From positions 62,001 through 126,000 of the forward strand of contig NZ_JBBMFD010000001.1 of NCBI RefSeq assembly GCF_040096205.1: 64,000 nt of DNA. The letters run 5' to 3'. Every line of letters begins with the position of its first letter. Positions within the stretch are counted from its first letter, which is position 1. The DNA comes from Solibaculum_A intestinale (lineage in GTDB: Bacteria > Bacillota > Clostridia > Oscillospirales > Acutalibacteraceae). The position numbers and the translations under genes were made by a program. The notes under the pieces were generated by a model that saw nothing but the letters and a program-made list of their open reading frames with translations, was not told the origin of the DNA and searched no databases. Of the stretch, positions 7,360 to 16,032 are shown piece by piece.

Positions 7360-9132
7360 TCATTGTACCTCCTTTGCAACCTTCCACTGTACGGAAGTTT
7401 GATAATCCTGCCACATGCGGCTGAATACGCCGCCTTTTTCCAGCAGATCACGGCTTTTGCCGCTCTCTGTGATCTGTCCGTCCTCGATGACATAGATTTT
7501 GTCTACGCCAGCCACGGTGGAGAGCCGATGGGCGATCATAATCACCGTTTTCCCCTGTGACAGCTTGGAAAAGGCTGCCTGTACGCGGGATTCATTATCC
7601 GGGTCGGCAAAGGCGGTGGCCTCGTCTAAGATTACGATAGGCGCATTTTTCAGCATCACGCGGGCGATGGCAATCCGCTGCTGTTCGCCGCCGGAAAGGT
7701 ACACACCCTTTGTCCCGATCACAGTGTCCACTCCTTTCGGCAGCTTTTCCAGAATGTCATCGCACTGGGCGTTGTGGAGAGCAGCCATGATTTCTTCCCG
7801 GGTCGCGTCCGGTTTGCCCATGCGCACATTTTCTAAAATCGAGGCTTTGATGAGGCGGCTGTTCTGAAATACAAAAGAAACGGTATTCATCAGTTCCTCC
7901 TTGGCGATGTTCTTTACATCCACGCCGCCAATCTTCACCTGCCCGTCCTGCGGGTCAAAGAACCGGCAGATCAAATTGGCAAGCGTAGTTTTGCCACCGC
8001 CGGACGGTCCCACAAAAGCTACCGTCTGCCCTGCGGGAATTGAAAGCGAAATATCCTTGATAACCTCGTTTTTTCCATCATAACTGAAACGAACATGGTT
8101 AAGCTGTACCGAAGCGCCGTTTGGGTGTTCCGGCTGCGCTGCTTCTGCAAGAGGGTTCAAATTCAATACGCTGTCGATTCTGTGCAAAGCGTCGTCCACG
8201 ATCATGGCATTTTCGCTCTGGAACATGATGCGGGTAAGGGTGACGGAGATAATGGGCGTAATGATGATATAGAACATCAGATCCAGCAGAAACTCCGGCG
8301 TTACGCCGCCCCGGGTAAAAATCAGCGCACCGGCAATCAGCGCGGCAAACACGCCGTTGATCGCCGCTGTGTAGAACATCATTGGAGCGCGAAGTTCCTT
8401 GGTATAGGCAATCACCCACACTTTATACCGGTCAATGGAATCCTTGAACTTCTTGAAAGAAAAGATGGTCTGCCCGAAGGTTTTCACAACGGGAATCCCC
8501 CGCACATACTCTACTGCTTCATTGGACATGTCATCGAGGGCATTTTGGTATTCCTTCATTTTTTCCTGCATACGCTGTCCAGTCATCGTCATCATAATCA
8601 GGAAGCCTAACACAACTGGAACGAGGCTCAAAAGTCCCAGCCGCCAGTCAAACACCAGCAGCAGGACCAAAAGGCCGCAGGGTGTGGCGATGGCGTTGGC
8701 ACGGTCGGGAAGCTGATGCGCCAGATAGGTTTCGGTGGCGGCACTGGATTCGTTGACGATTTTGCGCAGCCTGCCACTGCCAAACTGCTCTGCAAACCCC
8801 AGCGGCAGCTTTACAATATGCTCCATCGTTTGCAGGCGCAGGTTGGTGGCAATGCGGAACGCCCCTTTGTGGGAGCACATCAGAGCGCCTATGTAAATGA
8901 GCACCGCGATCACCGCAAACAGCACCGCCATCCAACCGTTATGGGTTAAATTCTGCGCCCGGCTAAAGTCTGGCGCAACCGCCAACACTTCCTGCATGAC
9001 CTTCCAAATATAGTAGAAAGGCACTAACGCAACAAGGGCGCTGATAGCGGAAAGCACCCAGGAAGCGTAAGTCAGGTATTTGTGGCTGCCTGCAATCTGT
9101 AGCAGGCGTGACAGATTGGATTGTTTTTTCAA
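7360..9132 (-). CDS. ABC exporter-fold half-transporter (first gene of pair 1)
   Basis: The protein has about 590 residues, with an N-terminal six-helix membrane domain and an ATPase domain: GPSGGGKTT, LSGGEQQR, IVILDEAT, IAHRLST. It should form a heterodimer with the next gene's product. A TTG at 9132 preceded by AGGAGG at the normal distance gives the N-terminus KKQSNLSRLLQIAGSHKY, typical for this family; an ATG at 9177 would add an odd tail without a ribosome site. The promoter region contains the GTTAG-N6-CTAAC motif found at two other units of the island, which suggests metal-dependent control. A TetR gene lies just upstream. Confidence 0.88.
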   Translation of the reverse strand: MKKQSNLSRLLQIAGSHKYLTYASWVLSAISALVALVPFYYIWKVMQEVLAVAPDFSRAQNLTHNGWMAVLFAVIAVLIYIGALMCSHKGAFRIATNLRLQTMEHIVKLPLGFAEQFGSGRLRKIVNESSAATETYLAHQLPDRANAIATPCGLLVLLLVFDWRLGLLSLVPVVLGFLIMMTMTGQRMQEKMKEYQNALDDMSNEAVEYVRGIPVVKTFGQTIFSFKKFKDSIDRYKVWVIAYTKELRAPMMFYTAAINGVFAALIAGALIFTRGGVTPEFLLDLMFYIIITPIISVTLTRIMFQSENAMIVDDALHRIDSVLNLNPLAEAAQPEHPNGASVQLNHVRFSYDGKNEVIKDISLSIPAGQTVAFVGPSGGGKTTLANLICRFFDPQDGQVKIGGVDVKNIAKEELMNTVSFVFQNSRLIKASILENVRMGKPDATREEIMAALHNAQCDDILEKLPKGVDTVIGTKGVYLSGGEQQRIAIARVMLKNAPIVILDEATAFADPDNESRVQAAFSKLSQGKTVIMIAHRLSTVAGVDKIYVIEDGQITESGKSRDLLEKGGVFSRMWQDYQTSVQWKVAKEVQ

Positions 9133-9202
9133 AGAAGATTCCTCCTTTTCACTTGATTTATGATAAAGAGAACACAAGCGCGTTCTTCTTATATCCGCGT
9201 AA

Positions 9203-9219
9203 GTTAGTTATTGCTAACC
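9203..9219. promoter_or_regulatory. Candidate operator, copy 1 (GTTAGTTATTGCTAACC)
   Basis: The site is an inverted repeat, GTTAG-N6-CTAAC, between the TetR gene and ABC pair 1. The 17 bases recur exactly at 19702-19718, with a diverged copy at 15960-15977. On the minus strand it overlaps a possible -35 (TTAGCA), with TATAAG 18 bases on. Its TTAG/CTAA half-sites resemble those of DtxR-family boxes. Confidence 0.65.
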
Positions 9220-9241
9220 GACGGGCAAAAATTACAGGGCG

Positions 9242-9856
9242 TTACTGCCCCATAATTTTCATCCATCCGGCTGTATAGAAGGCTCGCATTTCCTTCACAT
9301 AATTTTCTGCGTCCCCCAGCGGCATCTCGTGAATCACCAATTCAAAAAAGGTGTGGAACATGCCGGTAATCAGAATATGCTCCAGCGCGGGGTCGATCTG
9401 CGGGGAAGGTCGGCCAAGCTCCTGCAAGACCTCCTGATAGGCGTGGGTCGCCGCTGCCTCAATTTCCACCATTTCATCAATGAGTCCGGAAAATTTCGTC
9501 CCCTCTGAACAGCAGAGGATCAGTTTACATTCCTCGAGATGTTCATAGGCGTAGTGGAGCATATCAAACATGCAAGCGCCGGAAATATCTCCCATAACCT
9601 CCGGCTGCTGCTCGTGGGGGAGATCGGCAAATTCCTTCTGCGCTTTTTGAAAGCAGTTCAGCAGATACGCATAATGCTCGCCCACCAAAGCCTCGAACAG
9701 TTCTTCTTTGCTTTTGTAATAGCCATAAAAGGCTCCCGTAGTCATGCCGACAGATTTAACGATATTCCGCAGGGAAGCGTCTTTGTAGCCTTTTTCTAAA
9801 AACTCTGTTTTTGCCGCTTGATGGATGCGTTCTAAGGTTGTCAGATTTTTGTCTAT
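9242..9856 (-). CDS. TetR/AcrR-family regulator, probable non-AUG start
   Basis: The first ATG (9745) would cut off most of the DNA-binding domain. Extending the frame upstream gives LERIHQAAKTEFLEKGY, then DASLRNIVKSVGMTTGAFYG, a complete TetR helix-turn-helix. No ATG, GTG or TTG exists there. AGGAGG at 9865-9870 is correctly spaced for an ATA at 9856, and a CTG lies at 9844. The product would be about 204 residues. The C-terminal ligand domain is not informative. A palindrome in its own leader suggests autoregulation, and adjacency suggests control of ABC pair 1. An alternative is that the gene has lost its start and is decaying. Confidence 0.75.
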   Translation of the reverse strand: MDKNLTTLERIHQAAKTEFLEKGYKDASLRNIVKSVGMTTGAFYGYYKSKEELFEALVGEHYAYLLNCFQKAQKEFADLPHEQQPEVMGDISGACMFDMLHYAYEHLEECKLILCCSEGTKFSGLIDEMVEIEAAATHAYQEVLQELGRPSPQIDPALEHILITGMFHTFFELVIHEMPLGDAENYVKEMRAFYTAGWMKIMGQ

Positions 9857-9870
9857 TTCCCTCGCCTCCT

Positions 9871-9899
9871 TATAACGCTGTTATATATCACTGTTATAT
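9871..9899. promoter_or_regulatory. Palindromic operator of the TetR gene
   Basis: TATAACGCTGTTATA at 9871-9885 is a perfect 6-3-6 palindrome, and a further GTTATA half-site follows at 9893. It lies directly upstream of the ribosome site of the TetR gene, the usual place for an autoregulatory operator. Confidence 0.65.
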
Positions 9900-9971
9900 T
9901 TTATACCAAGAAGCGGGTTCTGTCAAGAGGGGAATTGTCCATAGAGGCATTTCAAACATTGGAGATAGAAC

Positions 9972-10004
9972 AAGGTGGGAGAGCATACAACGCTGTCCCA
10001 CCTT
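9972..10004 (-). terminator. Terminator of the importer/DtxR/winged-helix operon
   Basis: AAGGTGGGA pairs with TCCCACCTT, with AGC/GCT inside. Its core is almost identical to the hairpin at 21398-21432. Confidence 0.8.
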
Positions 10005-10011
10005 TTCTTTG

Positions 10012-10467
10012 TTATTGTTCTTCAAATTTATAGCCGATACCGTAGACGCTTTTCACATAGTCCGGGAGATCGGGAGCAATCTTTAACTTCTTCCGCAGGT
10101 TGCTTACATGGTTATTGACCGCCTTGCGGGAGTAGTAGGTATAGTCCTCATGCCATACCAAATCTATAAGCATCTCATAGGTGAACACCCGTTTGGGATT
10201 TAGGATAAGCAGGGAGAAGATTTCAAATTCTTTGACGGTTAGCTCGATTATCTGCTCACGAACCGTAACAAGTCTTTGCTCTAAGCAGAAGTATAAATCA
10301 TCTTTTTGGATTTCCGTAAAAGGGTGCTTGGCCTGCTGTGGAATGGTATATTTGCCTCGAAAGATGTTTTGATATGGTGTATCAGCCGGATCGACGAAAC
10401 TTGTTTCGTTCTCGAGGACAAATCGCGTCAGTTCCTTCTTTTGATCTGCGGTAAGCAGGACAAACAA
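10012..10467 (-). CDS. Orphan winged-helix (OmpR C-terminal type) DNA-binding protein
   Basis: The 151-residue product has an OmpR/PhoB effector domain in its last ~95 residues (IIELTVKEFEIFSLLILNP, RKAVNNHVSNLRKKL, SVYGIGYKFEEQ). The N-terminal ~55 residues do not look like a receiver domain, so phosphorelay control is unlikely. A TTG at 10467 after AGGAG is the likely start; the same frame stays open about 60 bases further up. It is the last gene of the importer operon, after the DtxR gene. Fragments of similar genes occur at 5567 and 21432. Confidence 0.75.
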   Translation of the reverse strand: MFVLLTADQKKELTRFVLENETSFVDPADTPYQNIFRGKYTIPQQAKHPFTEIQKDDLYFCLEQRLVTVREQIIELTVKEFEIFSLLILNPKRVFTYEMLIDLVWHEDYTYYSRKAVNNHVSNLRKKLKIAPDLPDYVKSVYGIGYKFEEQ

Positions 10468-10534
10468 TTTTTCTCCTATTTGCCTGCCGGATTCAGCTAA
10501 ATCAAGTACAGCTAATTTCCCATATCATCACCAC

Positions 10535-10900
10535 CTAACCATCATCCAATGCTTCCTTTAATTTTTGAAAAGACTCCGCGCTGATCGCGTGTTCTATACT
10601 ACAGGCATCATGCTCTGCGATTTCGGGATCCACACCGGCTGCGATAAGCCGTTCTGTGAAAAAGCGATGCTTTTCGTAAATCTGCTCGGCAAGCTGTAAG
10701 CCCTGTTCTGTCAGGGAGAGTGTGCCGTTTGCCGTTTTCATGATATGGCCGGATTTAGACAGTTCCTTGACCGCCCGACTTACCGAAGGTTTTTTCACCC
10801 CTAATTGCTCTGCGACATCCACACACCGGACATAGCCTTTTTGTTTCTGGAGCATAAGAACAGCTTCCAGATAATCCTCCATCGCTGATGATAAGGCCAT
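10535..10900 (-). CDS. DtxR/MntR-family metal-dependent repressor (iron-type ligand set)
   Basis: The 121-residue protein has the DtxR winged helix (MEDYLEAVLMLQKQKGYVR, VKKPSVSRAVKELSKSG) and dimer/metal domain, with no SH3-like third domain. By alignment with MntR and DtxR the candidate metal ligands are Asp9, Glu12, His78, Cys100, Glu103 and His104. Cysteine at position 100 (DACSIEH) is what iron-sensing DtxR/IdeR proteins carry; manganese-sensing MntR has Glu there. AGGAGGTG precedes the ATG at 10900. The gene follows the substrate-binding protein gene in the operon, so feedback control of metal uptake is likely. The candidate operators in this island are its natural targets, by inference. 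Confidence 0.85.
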   Translation of the reverse strand: MALSSAMEDYLEAVLMLQKQKGYVRCVDVAEQLGVKKPSVSRAVKELSKSGHIMKTANGTLSLTEQGLQLAEQIYEKHRFFTERLIAAGVDPEIAEHDACSIEHAISAESFQKLKEALDDG

Positions 10901-10946
10901 TGGCACACCTCCTTTCCAGAACATCTTCCCTTAGTATTTGCAGCCG

Positions 10947-12578
10947 TTATTTCGCCTTTACATTGGCGATTTCAATGAACAACTGATCGCTGCCAAAGCT
11001 GAATGAATCAATCTTCTCACTATTGAAGGCGGCATATTGGTGAGCCGAAGTAAAGGGAACCAACACAGCTTCATTTGCCGCAAAATCAAGCACTTGGTTG
11101 TAGATTTCCTGCACGCGGTTCAAATCGGCTGTGCTGTCCAGTTCTTTAATAGTGTTTGTACCATTTTCCATAGTAAGGGCAACCTGCCACAGAACCGGAT
11201 CGGACATCGTTTCGGGGTTCATATTTGTCATGGTGAGGAACGGGTCATAGTAGCCGCCGTAGGTTGTGTGGAGCGAAAAATCAAAATCGGTAGAAACCTG
11301 TGTGAACCAAGTCAGGTTATCCGAACCGCGAGGCGTTACCTCAAAGCCTACTTCACCCAATTCCTGCGCGATTACAAGCGCCGCATCGTCCATCGTTCCC
11401 TGATTGGTGATATAGTCCAGCGTAACGCTTAATTTTGTACCATCCTTTTCACGGATGCCATCGCCATCACTGTCTACCCAACCGGCATTTTCCAGCAATT
11501 CCTTTGCCTTGTCTGCATCATAGCTGTAGGTCGTTGTCTCTACATCGCAGTAGGGCAGCGAAGGATCAAGCAACTGCTCTGAAGGTGTTTCAAGGCCAGA
11601 GAATACGCTTTCACTGATTGTATCTTTATCAATGGCATAAGCCACCGCCTGCCGGACAGCGGCATCGTTAAACGGCGCTTGCTGTGTGTTAAAGCCAATG
11701 AAACGGCTGTTGGAAATGCTGTCATCTAAGGCAGTACCAATTCCATCGACAGAGGAAAGCTCGGCATAGCCTGCGAAGCTCAAACGGGATGTACCTGCCA
11801 GCAGGTCTACTTCGCCATTGCGCAGCGCAAGAACCGCAGCATCGGGATCTGCAATGATCTCTACCGTAAATTCGTCTACATCCGGCTTTTCGCCCCAATA
11901 GTTAGGATTGCGAACGAAAGTATAAGAGGCTCCATCGCCATCTCCTGCATACATATAGGGGCCGGTTCCCATTGTCTGGGTCATCAGTTCTTCTTTGGTT
12001 GTCAAATCCTCATTGAACGCATTGGGCGATACGATTCCCATCGGGTTGCACATGGCAAGGTCGTTCAAAACGCCATAATAGGGTGTAGTGAGGTGAATCG
12101 CCACCGTATGTTCGTCCACCACTTCAATCGACTCCGTGAGTATTCCAATCTTACCAAAAGATGCAACATAGTCTCCCAAGTTGGAGAACGCCGCCTCCAA
12201 GCTGGTTTTTACTGACTCCGCATTGAGATCAGCTCCATCCGAAAACTTCACGCCTTCTTTCAGGTGGAAGGTATAGGTCAGGCCATCGTCGCTGATGTCC
12301 CATGTTTCGGCCAGCCCAGCCTTAAATTCACCGCCGTCCCGGTTGACGAGCGTATCATAGCAGTTACGGGCATAGTAGGTGAATCCGTAAATACCGTTAG
12401 AGGTGGCGGGGGACATCGCCGGATAGAAGCCGGTGGAAAAATCCCAGCTTTCTGTTGTCGTAATGCTTACCGGATCCGTATTGGCATCGGAAGCATCGGG
12501 AGTTGTACTGTTGCAGGCGCACAGGCCAAGCGTCATAACGCCTGCCATCATAAGCGCAGCAAGTGATTTTAGTTTCAT
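10947..12578 (-). CDS. Opp/Nik/Cnt-type ABC substrate-binding lipoprotein
   Basis: The 543-residue protein starts with a lipoprotein signal (LGLCACN, acylated Cys near 22) and continues as a family 5 extracellular solute-binding protein (FHLKEGVKFSDGADLNAESV, later AVRQAVAYAIDKD). Such proteins bind peptides, nickel, haem or metallophore complexes such as staphylopine at the outer membrane surface. It is encoded after the two permease and two ATPase genes and before the DtxR regulator, completing a five-part importer. The context favours a metal-chelate ligand; the sequence alone does not settle it. Confidence 0.9.
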   Translation of the reverse strand: MKLKSLAALMMAGVMTLGLCACNSTTPDASDANTDPVSITTTESWDFSTGFYPAMSPATSNGIYGFTYYARNCYDTLVNRDGGEFKAGLAETWDISDDGLTYTFHLKEGVKFSDGADLNAESVKTSLEAAFSNLGDYVASFGKIGILTESIEVVDEHTVAIHLTTPYYGVLNDLAMCNPMGIVSPNAFNEDLTTKEELMTQTMGTGPYMYAGDGDGASYTFVRNPNYWGEKPDVDEFTVEIIADPDAAVLALRNGEVDLLAGTSRLSFAGYAELSSVDGIGTALDDSISNSRFIGFNTQQAPFNDAAVRQAVAYAIDKDTISESVFSGLETPSEQLLDPSLPYCDVETTTYSYDADKAKELLENAGWVDSDGDGIREKDGTKLSVTLDYITNQGTMDDAALVIAQELGEVGFEVTPRGSDNLTWFTQVSTDFDFSLHTTYGGYYDPFLTMTNMNPETMSDPVLWQVALTMENGTNTIKELDSTADLNRVQEIYNQVLDFAANEAVLVPFTSAHQYAAFNSEKIDSFSFGSDQLFIEIANVKAK

Positions 12579-12639
12579 AAAATAAACCGTCCTTTCGTTT
12601 TTTTGTATATATCACGCCTGAAAAGCGCATATACCTGTT

Positions 12640-13398
12640 TCAAATCAAGTGGGAGGCCTGTAAAAGCTGTTTGGTATAGGGATTTTGGAACACATCCAGA
12701 TTTCCATTCCACCGGCAGCTTTCAATCAGTTTCCCGTTTTGCATTACATGAATCTCGTCCGCGAGGTAAAGCGCCGCGTCAATCTCATGGGTAATGAAAA
12801 GATAGCTGCACCTTTCTTCCTCTTGAACGCTTTTTAATAATTCCAGAATCTTTTTGCGAAGGATGACATCCAAACCGCTGATGGATTCATCAAAAACGAT
12901 ATATCGTGGGGAAATCGCCAGCGCACGGGCAATCCCCACGCGCTTTTGCTGCCCGCCGGATAATTCGTCTGTTTTCTTGTTTGCTGTTTCCTTCGGCAGC
13001 CCCATACGGTCAAGCAATTCAAAAATTCTCGTCCGTTCTTTCTCTTTGGGTACATGCAGCAGATTTCGGATTGGCTCGGCAATCGCCTGATAAACCGTAA
13101 AGTGAGGGTCAAGGGCGCTTTTTCCGTCCTGTAAAACAAGCTGGATCGCTTTGGCTGTTTCTTTTCGCCGTTTTGCCCCTTTACGGGAAATGGCTTTCCC
13201 ATCCAGCAGGATTTGACCGGAGGATGGGGACTCCAATCCTAAAATCAACCGCGACAGGGTACTCTTTCCACAGCCGCTTTCTCCCACCAAAGCATAGATG
13301 CGGTGATCTTCCATAGACAGGCTCACATCCGAAACGGCATCACAGAGCAGCTTATCTTCACCCCGATACTGTTTGCTTACATTTTTAATCTCCAGCAC
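12640..13398 (-). CDS. ABC importer ATPase, OppF/NikE-like
   Basis: The 252-residue protein has Walker A GESGCGKST, signature LSGGQQKR and Walker B YIVFDESI, where the usual DEP is DES. The likely start is GTG at 13398, which follows GGGGGTGAT and gives VLEIKNVSKQY; an upstream ATG at 13431 lies inside the previous gene. It should pair with the OppD-like ATPase encoded four bases upstream to drive the permeases. It lacks the long C-terminal peptide-importer tail, as do nickel/metallophore importers. Confidence 0.88.
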   Translation of the reverse strand: MLEIKNVSKQYRGEDKLLCDAVSDVSLSMEDHRIYALVGESGCGKSTLSRLILGLESPSSGQILLDGKAISRKGAKRRKETAKAIQLVLQDGKSALDPHFTVYQAIAEPIRNLLHVPKEKERTRIFELLDRMGLPKETANKKTDELSGGQQKRVGIARALAISPRYIVFDESISGLDVILRKKILELLKSVQEEERCSYLFITHEIDAALYLADEIHVMQNGKLIESCRWNGNLDVFQNPYTKQLLQASHLI

Positions 13399-13402
13399 TC
13401 GA

Positions 13403-14188
13403 TCACCCCCATCCCAAATGAATTGCCTCAATCAGTTCTTTTGTATAACCGGCCTTTGGGTTCTGCAAAACTTCTTTGGCTCTGCCGCGCTCTACCATCC
13501 GGCCTTCCTTCATAATCAGGACATGGCCGCCGATATGCCGGACAACATCAAAATCGTGGGTCACGATCAGAATGGCGCAGCCTTGCTCCCGCAATTTCAA
13601 AAGCTGTTCTACCGCCCTGTCCCGGTGAATCGCATCTAATGCGGTGGTCGGTTCGTCCGCAATCACCAGTTTTGCTTTCCCAGCGATGGCAAGGGCGATC
13701 AATACCCGCTGGAGCATACCGCCGGAAAGCTGATAGGGTCTGCTGTTCAGGAATCTTTTTGTGTCTGTCAGTCCCGCCCGAGCCATCGCCTGTTCGCAAA
13801 GAGAAAGCGCGTCTTTTCTACTAAGCTCCTGATGAAGCCGGAGAAATTCAGCCATTTGAACGCCGATTTTTCGAGACGGATCCAGCGCAGTCATGGGATT
13901 TTGCGGTACAAAGGCAATCTGGCTGCCATAGTACAGCGCCCGTTCTTTTTCCTTTAGCTGCAAAAGCGATTTTTCTTCAAAAAGTATCTCACCGCCTACT
14001 TGAAAGGCGCTGCGGTTTAGCAGTCCTAAGATTGCCCGGCAGGTCAGGGTTTTTCCGCTTCCCGACTGGCCCAAAAGGGTAATGGTCCCCCCTTCCTCCA
14101 GTGAAAAGCTGATGTCCCGCACCAATTCCTGATTCTGATTTTTCAATTTGATGGTAAGGTGCTCCACCTGCAATAGCGTTTCGTTCAT
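13403..14188 (-). CDS. ABC importer ATPase, OppD/NikD-like
   Basis: The 261-residue protein has Walker A GQSGSGKT, PQNPMTALDP typical of the OppD/DppD/NikD branch, signature LSGGMLQR and Walker B LVIADEPTTALD. It overlaps the OppC-like gene by four bases (ATGA type), showing translational coupling. The shortness, without the iron-sulfur C-terminal extension common in OppD, is closer to NikD/CntD. It is the cytoplasmic energy subunit of the importer. Confidence 0.9.
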   Translation of the reverse strand: MNETLLQVEHLTIKLKNQNQELVRDISFSLEEGGTITLLGQSGSGKTLTCRAILGLLNRSAFQVGGEILFEEKSLLQLKEKERALYYGSQIAFVPQNPMTALDPSRKIGVQMAEFLRLHQELSRKDALSLCEQAMARAGLTDTKRFLNSRPYQLSGGMLQRVLIALAIAGKAKLVIADEPTTALDAIHRDRAVEQLLKLREQGCAILIVTHDFDVVRHIGGHVLIMKEGRMVERGRAKEVLQNPKAGYTKELIEAIHLGWG

Positions 14189-15009
14189 AGCACATCCTCC
14201 TGTGGCTGGAGAATATCCCGAAGTGCCTCGCCAAACAGGTTAAAGCCTGCTGCTGCAATGAAAATGCAGATGCCCGGATAGATTAACAGTTCCGGGTGAG
14301 AATACAGCGCCACCTGCGCTTCCTCCAGCATTGCGCCCCATTCCGCTGTACCGCTGGGCAGGCCAAGGCCAAGGAAAGAAAAGCTGGAAACGGTAAGGAT
14401 GGCAGAAGCCACGCCGGTTGAAAAATACACCAAAAACTGCGGCAGGATATTAGGGATCAAATGATGGAGCATAAGCTGCCACATCCCACAGCCGGACACC
14501 CTTGCGGCCACAATATAATCCCGCCCAAGCTCCGTTTTCGCGTAGGTGCGTATCATCTGCATAAACCGCGCCCACATGGAGATGACAACCGCCCAAATGA
14601 TATTTTGCAGTCCGTCCCCAAGCACACCAATAATGGCCACCGCAATAATGAGCGTGGGAAAAGCGATAAATACCTGGCTGATTCCTGTTACAATGCGGTC
14701 AAACCACCCGCCAATACACGCTGTCATCATACCGAGAATTAACCCGATCCCTCCCAGCAGAATCAGAATGGGAAGCGCCAGACCGAGAGACGCTCTCGCA
14801 CCATACAGCAGGCGGGATAATTCACACCGGCCAAGCTGGTCGGTCCCGAGTGGATAGTCTGCGCTCGGCGGTTGATATTTCAGTAGTGGATTTACCGTGT
14901 CGGGAGAATTGGGAGCCAAAAGCGGTGCAACGATTGCGACAACGCAAATCAGCACGATCAGGGCAAGTCCAATGACCGCCTGCGGATTTTTCAATATTTT
15001 ACGCAGCAT
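14185..15009 (-). CDS. ABC importer permease, OppC/NikC-like
   Basis: The 274-residue integral membrane protein has an N-terminal segment (AVIGLALIVLICVVAIVAPL) and the conserved LGTDQLGRCELSRLLYGAR region typical of DppC/NikC proteins, then about five more membrane segments with the EAA loop (AARVSGCGMWQLMLHHLIP). The start at 15009 follows AAAGGAGG; an upstream ATG adds residues without support. It overlaps the preceding permease gene by 11 bases. Confidence 0.9.
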   Translation of the reverse strand: MLRKILKNPQAVIGLALIVLICVVAIVAPLLAPNSPDTVNPLLKYQPPSADYPLGTDQLGRCELSRLLYGARASLGLALPILILLGGIGLILGMMTACIGGWFDRIVTGISQVFIAFPTLIIAVAIIGVLGDGLQNIIWAVVISMWARFMQMIRTYAKTELGRDYIVAARVSGCGMWQLMLHHLIPNILPQFLVYFSTGVASAILTVSSFSFLGLGLPSGTAEWGAMLEEAQVALYSHPELLIYPGICIFIAAAGFNLFGEALRDILQPQEDVL

Positions 15010-15943
15010 CGCTTTCCTCCTTTCTCCACGGGCACAGCACATGGTTTAATATCTCGCCAAATAGTTCGGCTAACAGATACAGCGCCGCGATAATCAGCAT
15101 ACAAGCGCCAATCGCATTGGCATCGGCTGCCATAATGCAGTTCATCAGATAATTGCCTACGCCCTTGATGGAAAAAACTTTTTCAATCACGGCGCTCCCT
15201 GCAATCAAATAACTTACATATTGACAAAACAAAGTAATAACGGGCGGCAGCGCATTGCGAAACGCCTTTTTCCAGAGAATCCTTTTTACTGTCATACCGC
15301 TCGCACGGGCGAAACTCACATAGTCTTGGTGCATTTCTTCCAGCAGAGAAGCGCGGAATACACGCACGGTTGAACAAATCACAGGGAAGGACAATGTGAT
15401 AGATGGCAATATCAATCCCATAATCCCCGGTGCGGGTGTTACGCTGAAAATGGGGATTCCTACAGCAAATCCAAGTAACAGCAAAAAGCCGAGCCAAAAC
15501 GGTGGGACGCAAATCCCGAACATCGAAACAACCCGCATGATGTGGTCGGTCAGCTTGTTCTTTTTTGCGGCGCACAAAACACCCAGCAAGATCGAAAATA
15601 CGATAATTTCAGCCAGCGACAAGGCCACTAATTGCAGCGTTTGCGGGAAATATCTCGCCAAATCCGCAGCGACTTCATTGTTTGAAAAAATCGACTCGCC
15701 AAAGTCGCCGTGTAAAACTCCGCCAATCCAGTTGATATACCGGACCGGCAAAGGCTGGTCTAAGCCAAGCTCCCCCCGTACCTGTTCAATCGCTTCCGGC
15801 GTAGGAGAGAGATTTCCCCGGCGCACAATATAGGTGGCCGGATCCGTGCTGGATAGTGCGGTTAATACAAAGCACAAAACACTTACGCCAAATAGCAGAA
15901 CCAGCAGCCGCACAATCCGTTTTACCCAATGAGATTTCATCAT
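14999..15943 (-). CDS. ABC importer permease, OppB/NikB-like; first gene of operon
   Basis: The 314-residue membrane protein has the usual OppB layout: first helix (IVRLLVLLFGVSVLCFVLT), LGLDQPLPVRYINWIGG and GDFGES in the external loop, then five helices with the EAA-like motif (ARASGMTVKRILWKKAFRNA). AGGAGG is seven bases before ATG 15943; a GTG at 15949 is the alternative. It starts the operon B-C-D-F-A-DtxR-winged helix, which ends at the terminator near 9972. A diverged copy of the island operator lies just upstream. Confidence 0.9.
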   Translation of the reverse strand: MMKSHWVKRIVRLLVLLFGVSVLCFVLTALSSTDPATYIVRRGNLSPTPEAIEQVRGELGLDQPLPVRYINWIGGVLHGDFGESIFSNNEVAADLARYFPQTLQLVALSLAEIIVFSILLGVLCAAKKNKLTDHIMRVVSMFGICVPPFWLGFLLLLGFAVGIPIFSVTPAPGIMGLILPSITLSFPVICSTVRVFRASLLEEMHQDYVSFARASGMTVKRILWKKAFRNALPPVITLFCQYVSYLIAGSAVIEKVFSIKGVGNYLMNCIMAADANAIGACMLIIAALYLLAELFGEILNHVLCPWRKEESDAA

Positions 15944-15959
15944 CGTCACCCTCCTTTCC

Positions 15960-15977
15960 GGTTAAGCGAAGCTAACC
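15960..15977. promoter_or_regulatory. Candidate operator, copy 2 (diverged)
   Basis: GGTTAAGCGAAGCTAACC keeps the outer GGTTA/TAACC arms and the GCTAACC half of the exact copies at 9203 and 19702. It lies 16 bases upstream of the first importer gene, just after a GATAAT that may be the -10. Confidence 0.5.
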
Positions 15978-15993
15978 ATTATCTCGAAATATC

Positions 15994-16021
15994 TGCGGCA
16001 GGCGGCATAACGCCCGCCGCA
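15994..16021 (-). terminator. Hairpin between ABC pair 2 and the importer operon
   Basis: TGCGGC-GGCG pairs with CGCC-GCCGCA with one mismatch. The T-run is weak, so partial read-through into the importer operon is plausible. Confidence 0.5.
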
Positions 16022-16032
16022 GTCTATCAAAG

